Shown: piece by piece, positions 16,800-26,918 of the stretch | Layout: each line of letters begins with the position of its first letter | Position numbering within the stretch: position 1 is the first letter of the stretch | Assembly (NCBI GenBank): GCA_963575745.1 | Contig: CAUYUJ010003901.1 | Coordinates: forward strand, 1 to 50,000 | Source: Prorocentrum cordatum | Lineage: Eukaryota > Sar > Dinophyceae > Prorocentrales > Prorocentraceae | Length of the DNA: 50,000 bases | Reading direction: 5' to 3' | Translations under genes and position numbers: made by a program | The notes under the pieces: model-generated | Told to the model about the DNA's origin: nothing | Databases searched by the model: none | The model's input: only the letters and a program-made list of their open reading frames with translations

Positions 16800-18320
16800 A
16801 TGGCGACAGGAACCCCAGGATGGACCTGCGGCTCATGCAACGAGCGTGTCCAACACTGGCAGTGGTATTGTGCGTGTGGTGGTGCCTTTGCGGACAGGCG
16901 CAAGAAGTCACAAAGTCAGTCTCGGCGGCCACGATCAGCCAGCAAGTCAAGCAAGGCCACCTCCTCTCGCCAGCCGCGGGTGCAGATCGAGGCAAAGGCG
17001 AGGCCAGACTCCAGGAGGCCACCGCCAGATCAGGCACGTCATCGACCACAAGAACGTGGACGGCAGCAGCGTGGCGAGGACAAGGAGACGTCCGAGACCC
17101 GCAAGGCAGTCGAGCGCTACCTGACCAGGCTGGTTCCTGCCACGCAGCAGTTTGCCCAGGCCCACCCCAACTGGGGCGAGTGGCAGGCCCCCACGGACAT
17201 GCGCCACATGCAGGCCTTCAAAGACAGGCTCACCTCTCGCATGACAACGTTGGCAAAGGCAGCGGTGGCAGCGCTGCGGGCCCGCAAAGGCGACGAGGAC
17301 TTCAAGGAGGAGCTCTCCATGCTCCGCTATTGCCAGGACCAGCTGCTGCCACTGAAGCAGCAGAGAGAACAAGCACTGGCCAGGCTCAACGAGGCGAAGG
17401 ATCGATTGCACAACACATATGCCAGGATCAACATGCTCGAAGCTCAGGCCGAAGAAGTTCGGGAAGAAGTTGGGGACCTGAACCAGAGCTTGATCGACAT
17501 CGACAACAAGATCAAGGCCGAGATTGCAGACATCATCCAGGAGATCCCCAGTCCCATGGTAGTGGAACCTGGCACAGCTCAGGGCACAGCTCCCTCGAGC
17601 TCAGGGCCACCATCAGAGGCGGCTTCATTCAGAGAGCAGCGCGACGCAGCCCTTCAGCAGCGCGACCTCATCTATCAGCACAATCAGCAGATGGAGGCGC
17701 AGATGAGGCTCATGCATCAGTACATGCTGAACCACTGTCCGCCTGCAGCCCCGCCACCACCAGTAGGCCCCTTCCCAACTCCTCAGGCGGCCGAGCCAGC
17801 TTCGGCGCCAGCAGTGGGGTTTCCAGCAGCAGGGAGTACAGCATCGGCGCCGGCTTCCCTCTCAGATGCTCAGCTCCAGGCGGCCATCATCGAGATGTAC
17901 AAAGCTCAGGGCATCTCGATTCCTACGGCGTTCATGACTGCAGCAGCGGCCTCTCCTCCTGGGACACGGACGGCAGCTTCTGTTGCAGCAGCAGCTTCAG
18001 GGACACCAGCGACCGCAGTTCCAGGGACACCACCGACGGCGGCCACAGCTCCCGAGGACAAACCAGTTCCTGGAACGCCTGGGCCGACCCAGATGTGGGG
18101 TCCCCCGCCAACGCAGGAGACACCCTCCGTTGCGCCCGATCATTTCGCCCCGACCCAGATCAATCCCACTCAGGAGCAGCTCCGAGGCCCTCAGAGCTAC
18201 ATCGACCACAATGGCAAGATGTGCTTCAAGGGCAAAGGCAACGGCGTCAAAGAGAGGAGTCGGTCGCCTCCCGCGGGCGAGCCCGCGCATGTGTCTCAGC
18301 GCCTTGCCGACAGCGCATAG
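16800..18320 (+). CDS. LINE ORF1 protein: zinc ribbon and coiled coil
   Basis: I take the ATG at 16800, because the frame upstream begins at a GTG and the zinc motif follows at once. WTCGSCNERVQHWQWYCAC gives CX2CX10CXC, similar to RanBP2-type zinc ribbons. Residues about 25-100 are basic and rich in Arg, Ser and Gln. Residues about 150-260 form a long amphipathic region with heptad-like spacing (LPLKQQREQALARLNEAKDRL), probably a coiled coil. The rest is Pro/Ala-rich and low in complexity. It is intact over about 506 residues. In LINEs such proteins bind element RNA. An overlapping longer frame (16682-18697) has no recognisable content and is treated as a shadow. Confidence 0.65.
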   Translation: MATGTPGWTCGSCNERVQHWQWYCACGGAFADRRKKSQSQSRRPRSASKSSKATSSRQPRVQIEAKARPDSRRPPPDQARHRPQERGRQQRGEDKETSETRKAVERYLTRLVPATQQFAQAHPNWGEWQAPTDMRHMQAFKDRLTSRMTTLAKAAVAALRARKGDEDFKEELSMLRYCQDQLLPLKQQREQALARLNEAKDRLHNTYARINMLEAQAEEVREEVGDLNQSLIDIDNKIKAEIADIIQEIPSPMVVEPGTAQGTAPSSSGPPSEAASFREQRDAALQQRDLIYQHNQQMEAQMRLMHQYMLNHCPPAAPPPPVGPFPTPQAAEPASAPAVGFPAAGSTASAPASLSDAQLQAAIIEMYKAQGISIPTAFMTAAAASPPGTRTAASVAAAASGTPATAVPGTPPTAATAPEDKPVPGTPGPTQMWGPPPTQETPSVAPDHFAPTQINPTQEQLRGPQSYIDHNGKMCFKGKGNGVKERSRSPPAGEPAHVSQRLADSA

Positions 18321-20296
18321 GGATCTCCTGGGGCTACGTCCACACGCAGTTCTACGATCCAGAGCTTCAAGTAGACATAGGTGAGGCCAGCCAATTATCT
18401 GAGCCGCCTTATTCAGTGCCTCTCTCATCCTCACACATGCTGCATCAGCACGCGGGTCCAGACGTGCTCAATACATCCTCTCTCCCTGCCTTGGATTTTT
18501 TGGTCCTCCCACGGTCGACCGATGCCAGCGCCTCCCAGCAGTATACCCACCCAGCAGCTCCCGCTCCGCTACCAGATTTTGCGCCTACGAGTGCTGGCAG
18601 AGGGCACGAGCCAGCTTCTAGTAGCCAGTCTTTGCGAGCCAATGATCGAGCCACTTGCGGGGACGGCGGGTGGAGGTGGGGGGGGGGAGAACGATGAGGG
18701 CTGACTGTTAAGCTTGCGAGTAACTCCGGGTTTGAGCCGATCGCACAATACCAATTGCATGCTGCTAGTAATCTTCCCAGTGGCGGCGCGGGGTCAAGAC
18801 GCCACCATGATAGCTCGGATGCTAGGGAAAAGGCATCCTACCCCTGGCACGTTCAGCCACTGGAACCCCCAGTGATGGCAGTCACTTCATCCTCCCCATC
18901 CTCCAAGCCTGCCCCTCCAGGCCTGCTTGAAGCAATCTCGGCCTCTGAGCGCTTAACCGAGAGGCTTTCGCACAAGCTCAAGCTCTGGTACTACAATGCC
19001 ATTTTTATGTCAGACGACCAGGCAATGGCCTTGTGGCTTGAAGATTGTGTTCCGCGGGTAGAAGCATGCTTGCGAACCCTTCCACGCTTTCATCCGCTCT
19101 TGCACCCCACACACGGTATCAATAGCAGGCGTGCATTGCGCAGCCAGGCGGAAATAATCTGCAGCGTGGCTTGGCAACTCTCAGAAGCTCGTCGCTCAGC
19201 CTATCTACAGCGTCTCGAGCGCACGAGGATTGCTTTTCCGACTCAGCACGGCTTGGAGCTACAGGGCGCTCTTGACGCCTACCTCCGTGCAAGGCACGTG
19301 ATCTGTGTCCAGGCAGGCCGACCAGGCCATCTCGCCAATCCACACTGAGCTGGACAAGCGTGGCGTTTTTGGGAGTCCACTCTCCACTCGCACGACTATC
19401 AGCCGCCTGCCACCGCGTCTGACCCTTGAACAGGAAATACCCTTCCCTCGGACCCGCCTCCTCCTGGCCAAAGCGGCCAGGACAGCGAGGTGCAGGGCCC
19501 CAGCGGCCCTGGCCGCGCGGTCTCTCCCAGGGACCCGCAGTCCGATTTCAGCGAAAGCTCAGACTCCAGCCTTTTGCAACATTGTGTTAGCACTACTAAG
19601 CTCTCTGCGCGAGACAACACGCAATTTGTCACGTCAGTTACCTCGCAGGATCCGTCCCCCACTCTGGGCCAGACTCCTGCTGGCCTCACTGGTCATGAGC
19701 AGGAGTCAAGGGACCACGGCGTCCTTTCCGCGGGGCCGCCCTCGGGATCGTACATGAACCCCAGCGAGGATCCTGACACCAGTCATTTTCAATCCCTTGC
19801 CGCGGCTGCTACCCCCTCGGTGGCGCAGCCTGTCACCCTGTGCCTCGTCGACCTCTTACAGTTGAGGTCGCACGAGATGAGCTCAGTGGGACCCACCGCT
19901 TCGAGCGATTTCTCCAGCAGACGCGCCGCGCCTGTGCCTGACACCTTTTTGGTCTCACAGGGTGAAGCCAGCCAGCAGGACTGTTTCAGCGCCTGCCCGA
20001 GCGCTCAGCACATCCCTGCCCCTCCCCCCGTCTCCCACGACCCACCTATGGCCCGCGCCCTGGCTCCTCCTAGAGGGGACAGCGAGTCGTCGCACACCAC
20101 TGGCTCTGTCTTCCCCTCAGTTCCAGGCCATGGCGACGGCTCCTGGGGCCCATTGTCACCCCCCAATATCTCGGAGCGCCTTGCGGAAAAGACCCGCTCG
20201 CATCGATCGTCGCCGCCCGTTTCTCCATCGCCCCTGCATTGCGATCTCGGCCGTCTCCCCACTGCATGACTTGACAGGGGCGTCAGGTACTCTCTC
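18321..20296 (+). pseudogene. Probable 5' part of LINE ORF2, frame-disrupted
   Basis: The best segment is the frame 18755-19348, with a helical stretch from LEAISASERLTERLSHKLK through LEDCVPRVEACLRTLPRFH to ALDAYLRARHVICVQ. The reading then seems to shift to a frame starting near 19305 (HTELDKRGVFGS), and later to a Ser/Pro-rich frame at 19490-20269 that directly precedes the RNase H frame. No domain is recognised. Assignment to the LINE rests on strand and position. Confidence 0.4.
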
Positions 20297-22777
20297 GTGT
20301 GGCGACGCGAGGCTGTCCCCGATTTGGAGGAACCAGGAAGCGTGGCCCTCAGTCTTTGTCCGCCCAGGTTCGGTGATTGGGAGCACCAACACTATTATGC
20401 TGATGCGTCTATCGACCCATCCGATAGCACCACTGCGAGCTGGGGGTTGGTCGCGATCTCTCAGGACAAGGAAGGCTATGCCTATGGGGGGTTCGTCTGT
20501 TCTCAGTGGACCCAATCCTGTATTCTGGACCCGCCCAAAGACTTGGATAGCACGGATGTTGAGCTTCTCGCCATAGCCTGGGCCCTGCTTGCTGCCCTCG
20601 CTCAAGAAGCGCCTGTGCCAGTCACCATCTGGAGTGACAGCCTTAATGCTGTTGAATTTCTCAATGGCAGGTCCAACAGCAAGTCTAACAGAGATATCGC
20701 CAGACTCACCTATGCGCTTCTGGCCAGAATTAGACATCGGTGCGAAATCCAGATATGCCACGTCAAAGGGCACGTGGAACATCCCTGGAACACTATCGTG
20801 GACAACATCGCTCGGGCCACCATGAAAGGCAAGTTAGATCCTTCTATGTTACCCGCTCCCCTGTATGATCTAACTGACTTCACCCGTGCCGTTGAATGGG
20901 CTTGGCTCCTCGACGCCCCATCAGAGGTTGCCTCAGCTTATCCTTCTCTTGTGCAGACGCAAGTTGGTGAGTGCATTCATCTCTCTTTCGCCGCTTGGCT
21001 GCCATGCTCCCATGCCACCCTTCGTGACCTCGTCACTGCTGCCCCCACGCGTCTGCAGCATCAAGTGATTGCTCTCTCATTGGCCCAGTATAACACGCGC
21101 TCACTTGCAGCTTCCCACAAAAAGTCGAGCAATGCCTACGTCCAAGGCATGAGGTCCCACATGACCCGGCAACAGTTTCGTGACAAGAAAATCCATCTCG
21201 TTGGGATCCAGGAGGCGCGGACCCCCCAGGGCTCGAAGAGAAAGGGCGCCTACCAGGTTTTGGCTTCAGGACACATTAATCACTCGGCGGGAGTTGAGCT
21301 TTGGGTCAACCTTGAGGAACCCTACGGACAGTGCAATGGCCGCCCTTTGCTCTTTCATCCCCGCCATCTCTCGGTGCTTTATGCCGCTCCCCGTCTTCTT
21401 ATCGTGCGGATTCAAGCACCAGGACTTGAACTCACTGTTGCCGTTGCTCATGCGTATCATTCTGGCCACAAAGCTTCGGACCGGGACGCCTTCTGGACCC
21501 TCCTGGACGAACAGCTTGCCGCCTGGGGAGTCCAAATCATGATTGTCGACGCAAATGCGCGACTCGGCACCCACACGGACGCCACGGTTGGGGATCAGGG
21601 ATTTTGCCAGGACGAGGACCCTCCTGGGACGAGATTCAGGCAATCTCTCAACGAAGCGGCTCTGGTAGCTGTCAACACCATGCAAGGTGATAGTGACGAC
21701 TACACATTTGTCACCAACAAGAATGTTCGGCACCACATTGACTACATATGTGTTGCCCAGGGCATGGCTTCCAACATCTCTGCCGTTCACACTTGGAAGG
21801 AGCTTGACAACTTCTCTAAGCAGCGCGACCATCTTCCCGCGCTTGCCAATCTCACTCTTCATCAGGAGCGAGTTGTTCGTCAAACCTCGTCGACACGGCT
21901 GGATGATGATCTTCTCAGAGACCCCGACAGAGTCGCGCAGTTTCAGGAACGTCTCTCGGAGATTCCTCCCATAGGATGGTCAGTTTCCCCATCGGAACAC
22001 ATGACCTCGGTCACCAAGCAGGTTAACCAAGTTGCGAAGGAGGTTTGCACCCGCCCAGGGAGTCGCCCCAGACAATCGTACATCTCTGCTTCCTCCCACC
22101 TGCTTGTGCTTGCCCGCCGCGGAGCCCTTCGTGTCTTGCGTAAGGTGGCGCGTCCCTCGGTCCTGCCTCCTGGGGCCACGGTTCCTAGGATTCTCTCTCA
22201 CTTTGCGGGTCGGTGGACCAGTGGGGACCTCGGCCAGGGACACAAAAAACTCCTGGACTCTCCGTGGGACGCCCTTTACACTTCTGTGAGGCAGGTTGCC
22301 CTTCGTTGTCTCAATGGTGCTGCGCACCACGACGAGTTCATGCTTGCCCTCCATGCCTTTGTTCTTAAATCCAAGCATGCTCTTGCCAACCAGCTCGAAA
22401 AAGACAGGGTTCTCTTTCTCGAAGGTATTGCGCAGGAGGCTCAGCTGTCTGTTGACGGGGGCATGGCCAGACAGGCCTGGCAAAGGTACCACAAGCTTCT
22501 GCGCTTCGGGGGGCGTAACAAAAAGCCCACGGCCTTCCCTTACATGCTCGATAGCCAGGGTGACCCGCTAGCCCCCTCTGATCTGGTGGCGCAGCACATG
22601 CAAGAATTCTTCGGAGGTATTGAGAAAGCGCAGGCTCTCACCGACCAAGAGGTTGTTCATTATTACAACAGGACGCCCCCTCCTCTTGCCCCCCCCCCTG
22701 CGCGCGCTAAGGCTCCCCCCGCTTGTGGCACCCCCTTCCCCGAGACCGAAAGGAGGCACGACGCTGGAACAGGATGA
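20297..22777 (+). CDS. LINE ORF2: RNase H and AP-type endonuclease
   Basis: The frame begins at a GTG and was probably entered from upstream. RNase H lies at residues about 33-178: YYADASI, TDVELLAIAWAL, TIWSDSLNAVEFL and VDNIARA give the four acidic positions. An exonuclease-endonuclease-phosphatase domain follows at residues about 260-528: AQYNTRSL, VGIQEAR (catalytic Glu), AVAHAYHSG, IVDANARLG (Asp/Asn), HHIDYICV and DHLPAL (Asp-His). This enzyme nicks target DNA to prime reverse transcription. RNase H before the endonuclease is unusual, since LINEs with RNase H usually have it after RT. The frame ends at a TGA (22775-22777), and the same frame continues into the RT. Confidence 0.85.
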   Translation: MWRREAVPDLEEPGSVALSLCPPRFGDWEHQHYYADASIDPSDSTTASWGLVAISQDKEGYAYGGFVCSQWTQSCILDPPKDLDSTDVELLAIAWALLAALAQEAPVPVTIWSDSLNAVEFLNGRSNSKSNRDIARLTYALLARIRHRCEIQICHVKGHVEHPWNTIVDNIARATMKGKLDPSMLPAPLYDLTDFTRAVEWAWLLDAPSEVASAYPSLVQTQVGECIHLSFAAWLPCSHATLRDLVTAAPTRLQHQVIALSLAQYNTRSLAASHKKSSNAYVQGMRSHMTRQQFRDKKIHLVGIQEARTPQGSKRKGAYQVLASGHINHSAGVELWVNLEEPYGQCNGRPLLFHPRHLSVLYAAPRLLIVRIQAPGLELTVAVAHAYHSGHKASDRDAFWTLLDEQLAAWGVQIMIVDANARLGTHTDATVGDQGFCQDEDPPGTRFRQSLNEAALVAVNTMQGDSDDYTFVTNKNVRHHIDYICVAQGMASNISAVHTWKELDNFSKQRDHLPALANLTLHQERVVRQTSSTRLDDDLLRDPDRVAQFQERLSEIPPIGWSVSPSEHMTSVTKQVNQVAKEVCTRPGSRPRQSYISASSHLLVLARRGALRVLRKVARPSVLPPGATVPRILSHFAGRWTSGDLGQGHKKLLDSPWDALYTSVRQVALRCLNGAAHHDEFMLALHAFVLKSKHALANQLEKDRVLFLEGIAQEAQLSVDGGMARQAWQRYHKLLRFGGRNKKPTAFPYMLDSQGDPLAPSDLVAQHMQEFFGGIEKAQALTDQEVVHYYNRTPPPLAPPPARAKAPPACGTPFPETERRHDAGTG

Positions 22778-24076
22778 GGATCCCCAGACCTGCCTGGTCC
22801 GTTGCAGCTTCCTCTTGCAGTGTCCTCTCTTGCTCCCGGTGATACCTCTTTGCTTGCACCCGTGCCCGCCGCCCCGCCGATCGCGAACCCGCACCGCGAC
22901 CTCGACAGCTCCGACAGCGCGGAGGGAGGGAGCAGCGCGCCGATGTCACTCAAGAACCCAGGGTACAGTGAAGATAAAGGAGGGACCTGCTCTACTGGCT
23001 CTTTACCTCGGCCGCGAGCTGAGGAAAGGGTTGCACGCGAGCGTTGGAGTCCCAATTTTCCTGCTGAGTACCCTCTTGAGCAGACACAGCATTATGCGTG
23101 GGATGGGAAGTGCATCGCTCCGGCCTCTCTTGCCTTGCAGCCCCTCTCTGCTGCTGTTGCTGGTCAGGTCCCTCCACTCGAGTCAGGATGCATTCCCACC
23201 CATCTCGATGTTCAGTTTCTCATGCGAAGGGCCTCTATGACCACTGCTGCTGGCCCTGATGGGCTGCGCGACGCCTTGCAACACGTTGCGCCCGAGGCGA
23301 TGACTGCCCTTTTCCTTCCTCTGCTTTGCAAAACCTCCATGGGAGGAAGGGAGCCCCTTGGCTTCAAAGACGGGCGGGTTGTTTGGTTCTATAAATGAGC
23401 CAAAGAAGTTTTCCTGGCCCGAAATCAGCGCAATATCTTGAAGGCGAACACCATAGGCAAACTCTTCCATCGCTTCGTCAGGGGTCGTGCGCTGGACTTT
23501 CTTCTAGAGGTGCTGCTGACGTCGCAGCAGGGTGGCCTCCCTGGGCGGTCTTGCGACACCTCTGGGCACGTTGCCAGGTTGCATTGGAAGATTGCTCAAC
23601 ACAAAAAGGCTAGCAGCACAGCCATCTTTCTTGATCTCTCCAATGCTTTTTATTCCGTCATCAGACAGTTTGCTCTCTCTTTGCCGCAGGATCAGGAGGA
23701 CATCCCTCACATCCTTCTCACCTGTGACTTGCCACCTGTGCTTGTTCATGCGGTTGGCCTTGAGCTTGAAACGGATAGGCCCGTTTTCGAGAACACCCTC
23801 CCCTCTTCCCACCTGCTTGCCCTCTTGCAAGAAAGTCAGTCTGGGGCCTTTTGGAAGACCGAGGGCAGTCAGGGATATGTTCGACCCCGCACGGGCACCA
23901 GACCTGGCACCATCCCTGCCACCGATGTTTTAAATCTCGCGTTCACCAAGGTGCATCTCTATGTTGACGCCAGCATGCAAGACAGGGGACTCATCTGGGA
24001 GCTCCCCTCGGCCCCCCCCTCTTGCCAGACCCAAGGACGTCGAAAGTGCCCGCCCCACCACTTCGTTTGTCGATGA
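22778..24076 (+). pseudogene. LINE reverse transcriptase, N-terminal and palm
   Basis: This is the same frame as the endonuclease, after one TGA, and it is broken again by a TGA at 23396-23398. Recognisable blocks are TTAAGPDGLRDAL near 23245, GRVVWFYK just before the second stop, NILKANTIGKLFHRF after it, motif A IFLDLSNAFYSVI near 23626, and motif B TGTRPGTIPATDVLNLAF near 23890. The frame is lost in the run of eight C at 24012-24019, and motif C follows in another frame. Confidence 0.8.
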
Positions 24077-25446
24077 CATGCACATCGTCAATGCCACTAC
24101 ACGCGCGAAGGATCTCCTAGGAATCACGCAGCAAACGCTTGACATTCTGTATGAGGGGGTCAGTCGTCTTGGGATGAAGTTGAATCCTGACAAGACCGTC
24201 ATCATGCTCGCCTTTCGTGGGAAGGGATCCAAGGCGGCCAGGCTTCAAGCCTTCTGCGGAGAGGCTCCCCGCATTATCTCCCCCAAGTGGCGTGTCTGTG
24301 TTCAGGTGGTCGCCACGCATAAAGTCCTGGGGGTTCGGGTCGACCAGGGGGGCTCTATGGCTCCGGAAATCGTTGCCCGAATCTCGGGTGCCAGGCAAGC
24401 CTTAAAACCGATCCGAGCGACTGTGGCCAAACGACAGGCTCTGAGTCAGAAGGCCCGCGTCACTCTCAGCGAAGCCCTTTCCTCTTCTGTCTTGCTCTTT
24501 GCTGCCTGCACGCGGGGTCCTCTCTCTGCGCTTCTCTTGCAGAAGGCCCAGGCCGCTCATGCCATGGTTTATCGTACGGCTCTCGGACTTCCCAAGAGCA
24601 ACAACAATAATTTCCAGGTTGCGTACAAAGACATCATCTCTAGTGTCGAACGGCTTCCCATAAGCGTTGTTCTGTCTGTTGCCAGGCTCAGGTACTTGCT
24701 CCGTGTCTCGCTCCCCGACAGGGCCCCGCCAGTTCTCAGGCTACTCCTGGACACTCTCTGGGACGTTGCGGGCTCCTGGGGGGCCCTCGTTCGTCAGGAT
24801 CTTGAGTGGCTTGATCAACACTCCTGTCCCACGGAACGACCCGAGGGCGATGTTTTCCAGGGGTGGATTCACAGGCTCATTGGTGATCCTAGAGGCTTCA
24901 GACCTGCTCTCAACGCTGCCATTAAGAGCGCAATCTTCGTTCAGAGGCAAGAGGGTCAGCGGCATCAGTGGTCTAAAAAGCTTGACATCATCATAGCTGG
25001 GACGATCGCTGCCGCCCCGCCGCCGCCGCCTGCCTCCTTTCTTTGCTATGAGTGCGGGTATGTGCATTCTTCGCTTCGCCAGCCCCGCATCCATCGCACT
25101 AAGTATCACAAGTCCCAGGATACCCCCGAGTTGTGCGTCGTTGGACACTTGTGTCAGACTTGTCTCCAGGATTTTCGTGGTAATGCTCGTTTGCTCAAGC
25201 ACATGCACAGGCGTGAAATTTGCAGACAGAGCATGAGTCAGTGGCAGGCCACGCACCCGCTCCCAAGAGAAACTATCCAGGAGCAGATTCTCGAACGCAA
25301 AAAGCAGCACAGCAAGAGTCGGTCGCTTGGCAGGCAGGACAACTTTGCAAGTCTCCCAGTCGTCAGACTCCAGGGACCTGCACTCCCCACCGCCACCCTC
25401 GTTCAACAGGCCGCGGTCCATCTCCCTCTCGCCCCGCAGGAGGACG
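24020..25446 (+). pseudogene. LINE RT C-terminal part and zinc fingers
   Basis: After the C8 tract the coding frame contains RT motif C, TSFVDDMHIVN, then GMKLNPDKTVIMLAF (motif D) and HKVLGVRVDQGG. A long helical thumb region follows. Two zinc modules come next: CYECGYVHSSLRQPRIHRTKYH near 25045 and CQTCLQDFRGNARLLKHMHR near 25156. They probably help bind nucleic acid. The frame leads into a 24-base poly-C run, and its continuation to 25685 is a shadow. Confidence 0.8.
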
Positions 25447-25470
25447 CCCCCCCCCCCCCCCCCCCCCCCC
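25447..25470. repeat. 24-base poly-C run at a coding-frame change
   Basis: Twenty-four consecutive C residues separate the zinc-finger frame from the methyltransferase-like frame. The true length cannot be trusted from one assembly. One or two bases more or fewer would change whether the frames join. Confidence 0.95.
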
Positions 25471-26386
25471 TCTTGAGGGACTGCGACCCCAAGCCCCGCC
25501 CGCGCAATCGCAGGGATATGTGTTGCATCTCTTATCTGGTCATCGCAGAGAGCAGGATGTCCAGCACCACTTTGAAGATTTGTTGCAGCAGCATGCCATG
25601 CGCATCTACATACTCAGCATCGACGTGGCGCACTCTGCCACCAAAGGGGATCTCACCGATCCCGAGACGGTGGGTCTTTGGTTGAACCTTGTGGCCCAGG
25701 GACGCGTCTTGGGCGTACTGGGAGGACCGCCGTGTGAAACCTGGAGCGCGGCTCGCCATCTCCCTTGCGAGGGTGCCACTCGGCCCCCCCGACCCGCCAG
25801 GTCTCCCGAACAGCTTCGGGGTCTGCCCTTCCCGAGGCCCCGTGAGGCGGAACAGGTGGGCCTCGGCAACTCGTTGCTTCAGACGATGATACTGTTCATG
25901 TATCAGTGTTGGAGGTACTCTGTTCCATGTATCCTGGAGCATCCCGCCCCGCGCGATTCCAGGTCTGGCATCCCCTCTTCTTGGCATCTCCCAGAAATCA
26001 TCAGACTTGCCCGACTGCCCCATGTGCAGGCTGTCGACACTGATCAGTGTCAGTCTGGCAGCCCATCCCTCAAGCCCACGCGGCTTCTCTCGGTCCACTG
26101 TCCTGCGCTTCGGGGGCTCACGGACTGTAGGCCTCGGAGAGGCCGCTGTGGGGGATGTGCTCACGTGGCGCTCCTTGGGCTTTACGGCGATCGTTCCTGG
26201 GCGACTGGTCGTGCGAAAGTCTATCCTAGCGCCCTCTGCCGTCATCTTGCCCCCTCTCTGCTTGCTGACATTCATCGCAATTTCACCAGCGCGCGCGGCG
26301 CTTTGACCGAGTGGGATTTGCCTGAATGGGCGGCGGCTTTCCACGTGCCGCTCGACCCCCTACGTTCAGCATCAGATGGCGGATGA
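25471..26386 (+). CDS. Methyltransferase-like domain at C-terminus of LINE ORF2
   Basis: The domain shows YVLHLLSGHRREQDV at the motif I position, then GVLGGPPCETWSAAR, a PPC motif IV like the catalytic loop of C5-cytosine methyltransferases. CILEHPAPRDS lies at motif VI (EHP in place of ENV), followed by SLKPTRLLSVHC and YPSALCRHLA. The Cys of PPC is kept. Classic full-length C5 enzymes have further motifs IX and X that I cannot place, so this is called methyltransferase-like. It ends at a stop at 26384-26386. Confidence 0.7.
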
Positions 26387-26918
26387 CTGCATGGCTCATG
26401 GGCCTCCCAACTGCCCTCGCGGTAGCCAGGGCTAGGCCTGGGCCCTCCTCCCTCTCCTTCTCTCTCCCTGTGCATGAATTCGTGTTCTGCTCTTTTGCCC
26501 TGCTCGGCTTCACCCTTGCACAGGCTACGGACTTCCAGCCTTACCGATGCGATGCCTTGCGATGCGAGGAGGAGGAGGAGGAGGAGGGCCTGGCGTTTGT
26601 TGCCATTCCCCCAGGCGCTCCCCAGCGGGAGGGGCTCAAGGGCCACATCCGCGCGCGGAGACAAAAGTCCGCAGCTCGAGGCTCGGAGGAGGGCAAGGAG
26701 GAGGAGGAGGAGGAGGAGGAGGAGGAGGGGGAGGAGGAAGAGGAGGAGGAGGAGGTAGATAGATAGAGCGGCCTGGGGGGCGGAGCAGCGCATGAGGGCA
26801 GCATGGACAGGCCCCCGCCGTCGCCGCTCAGAGCGGCATCTTCATTGTGACCACGGCGCCACGCAGCGCCCGTCACTTGCCAAACGAGGCGTAGCCGAAC
26901 GGCCACTCCCGTCATAGT
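26387..26918 (+). repeat. LINE 3' flank with GAG microsatellite
   Basis: There is no gene here. GAG/GGA tracts lie at about 26563-26588 and 26688-26757 within a likely 3' untranslated region. I see no poly-A tail. Confidence 0.7.

Larger units (their letters stand above)
16300..26770 (+). mobile_element. LINE retrotransposon with ORF1 and multidomain ORF2
   Basis: The plus strand carries an ORF1 with a zinc ribbon and coiled coil, then an ORF2 region with RNase H, AP-type endonuclease, RT with FVDD, zinc fingers and a methyltransferase-like domain. No LTRs are visible. The 3' side ends in GAG-rich microsatellite. Internal stops and frame changes show this copy is not intact. Confidence 0.85.

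Noticed and set aside
18274-18287. GCGGGCGAGCCCGC in LINE ORF1 as another mini-hairpin
   Set aside because: The stem matches but the loop does not fit TNNC. One copy in GC-rich DNA can be chance.
16682-18697. 671-residue frame overlapping LINE ORF1
   Set aside because: The other frame carries the zinc ribbon and coiled coil. This one has no domain and stays open because of the Ala/Pro/Gln composition.
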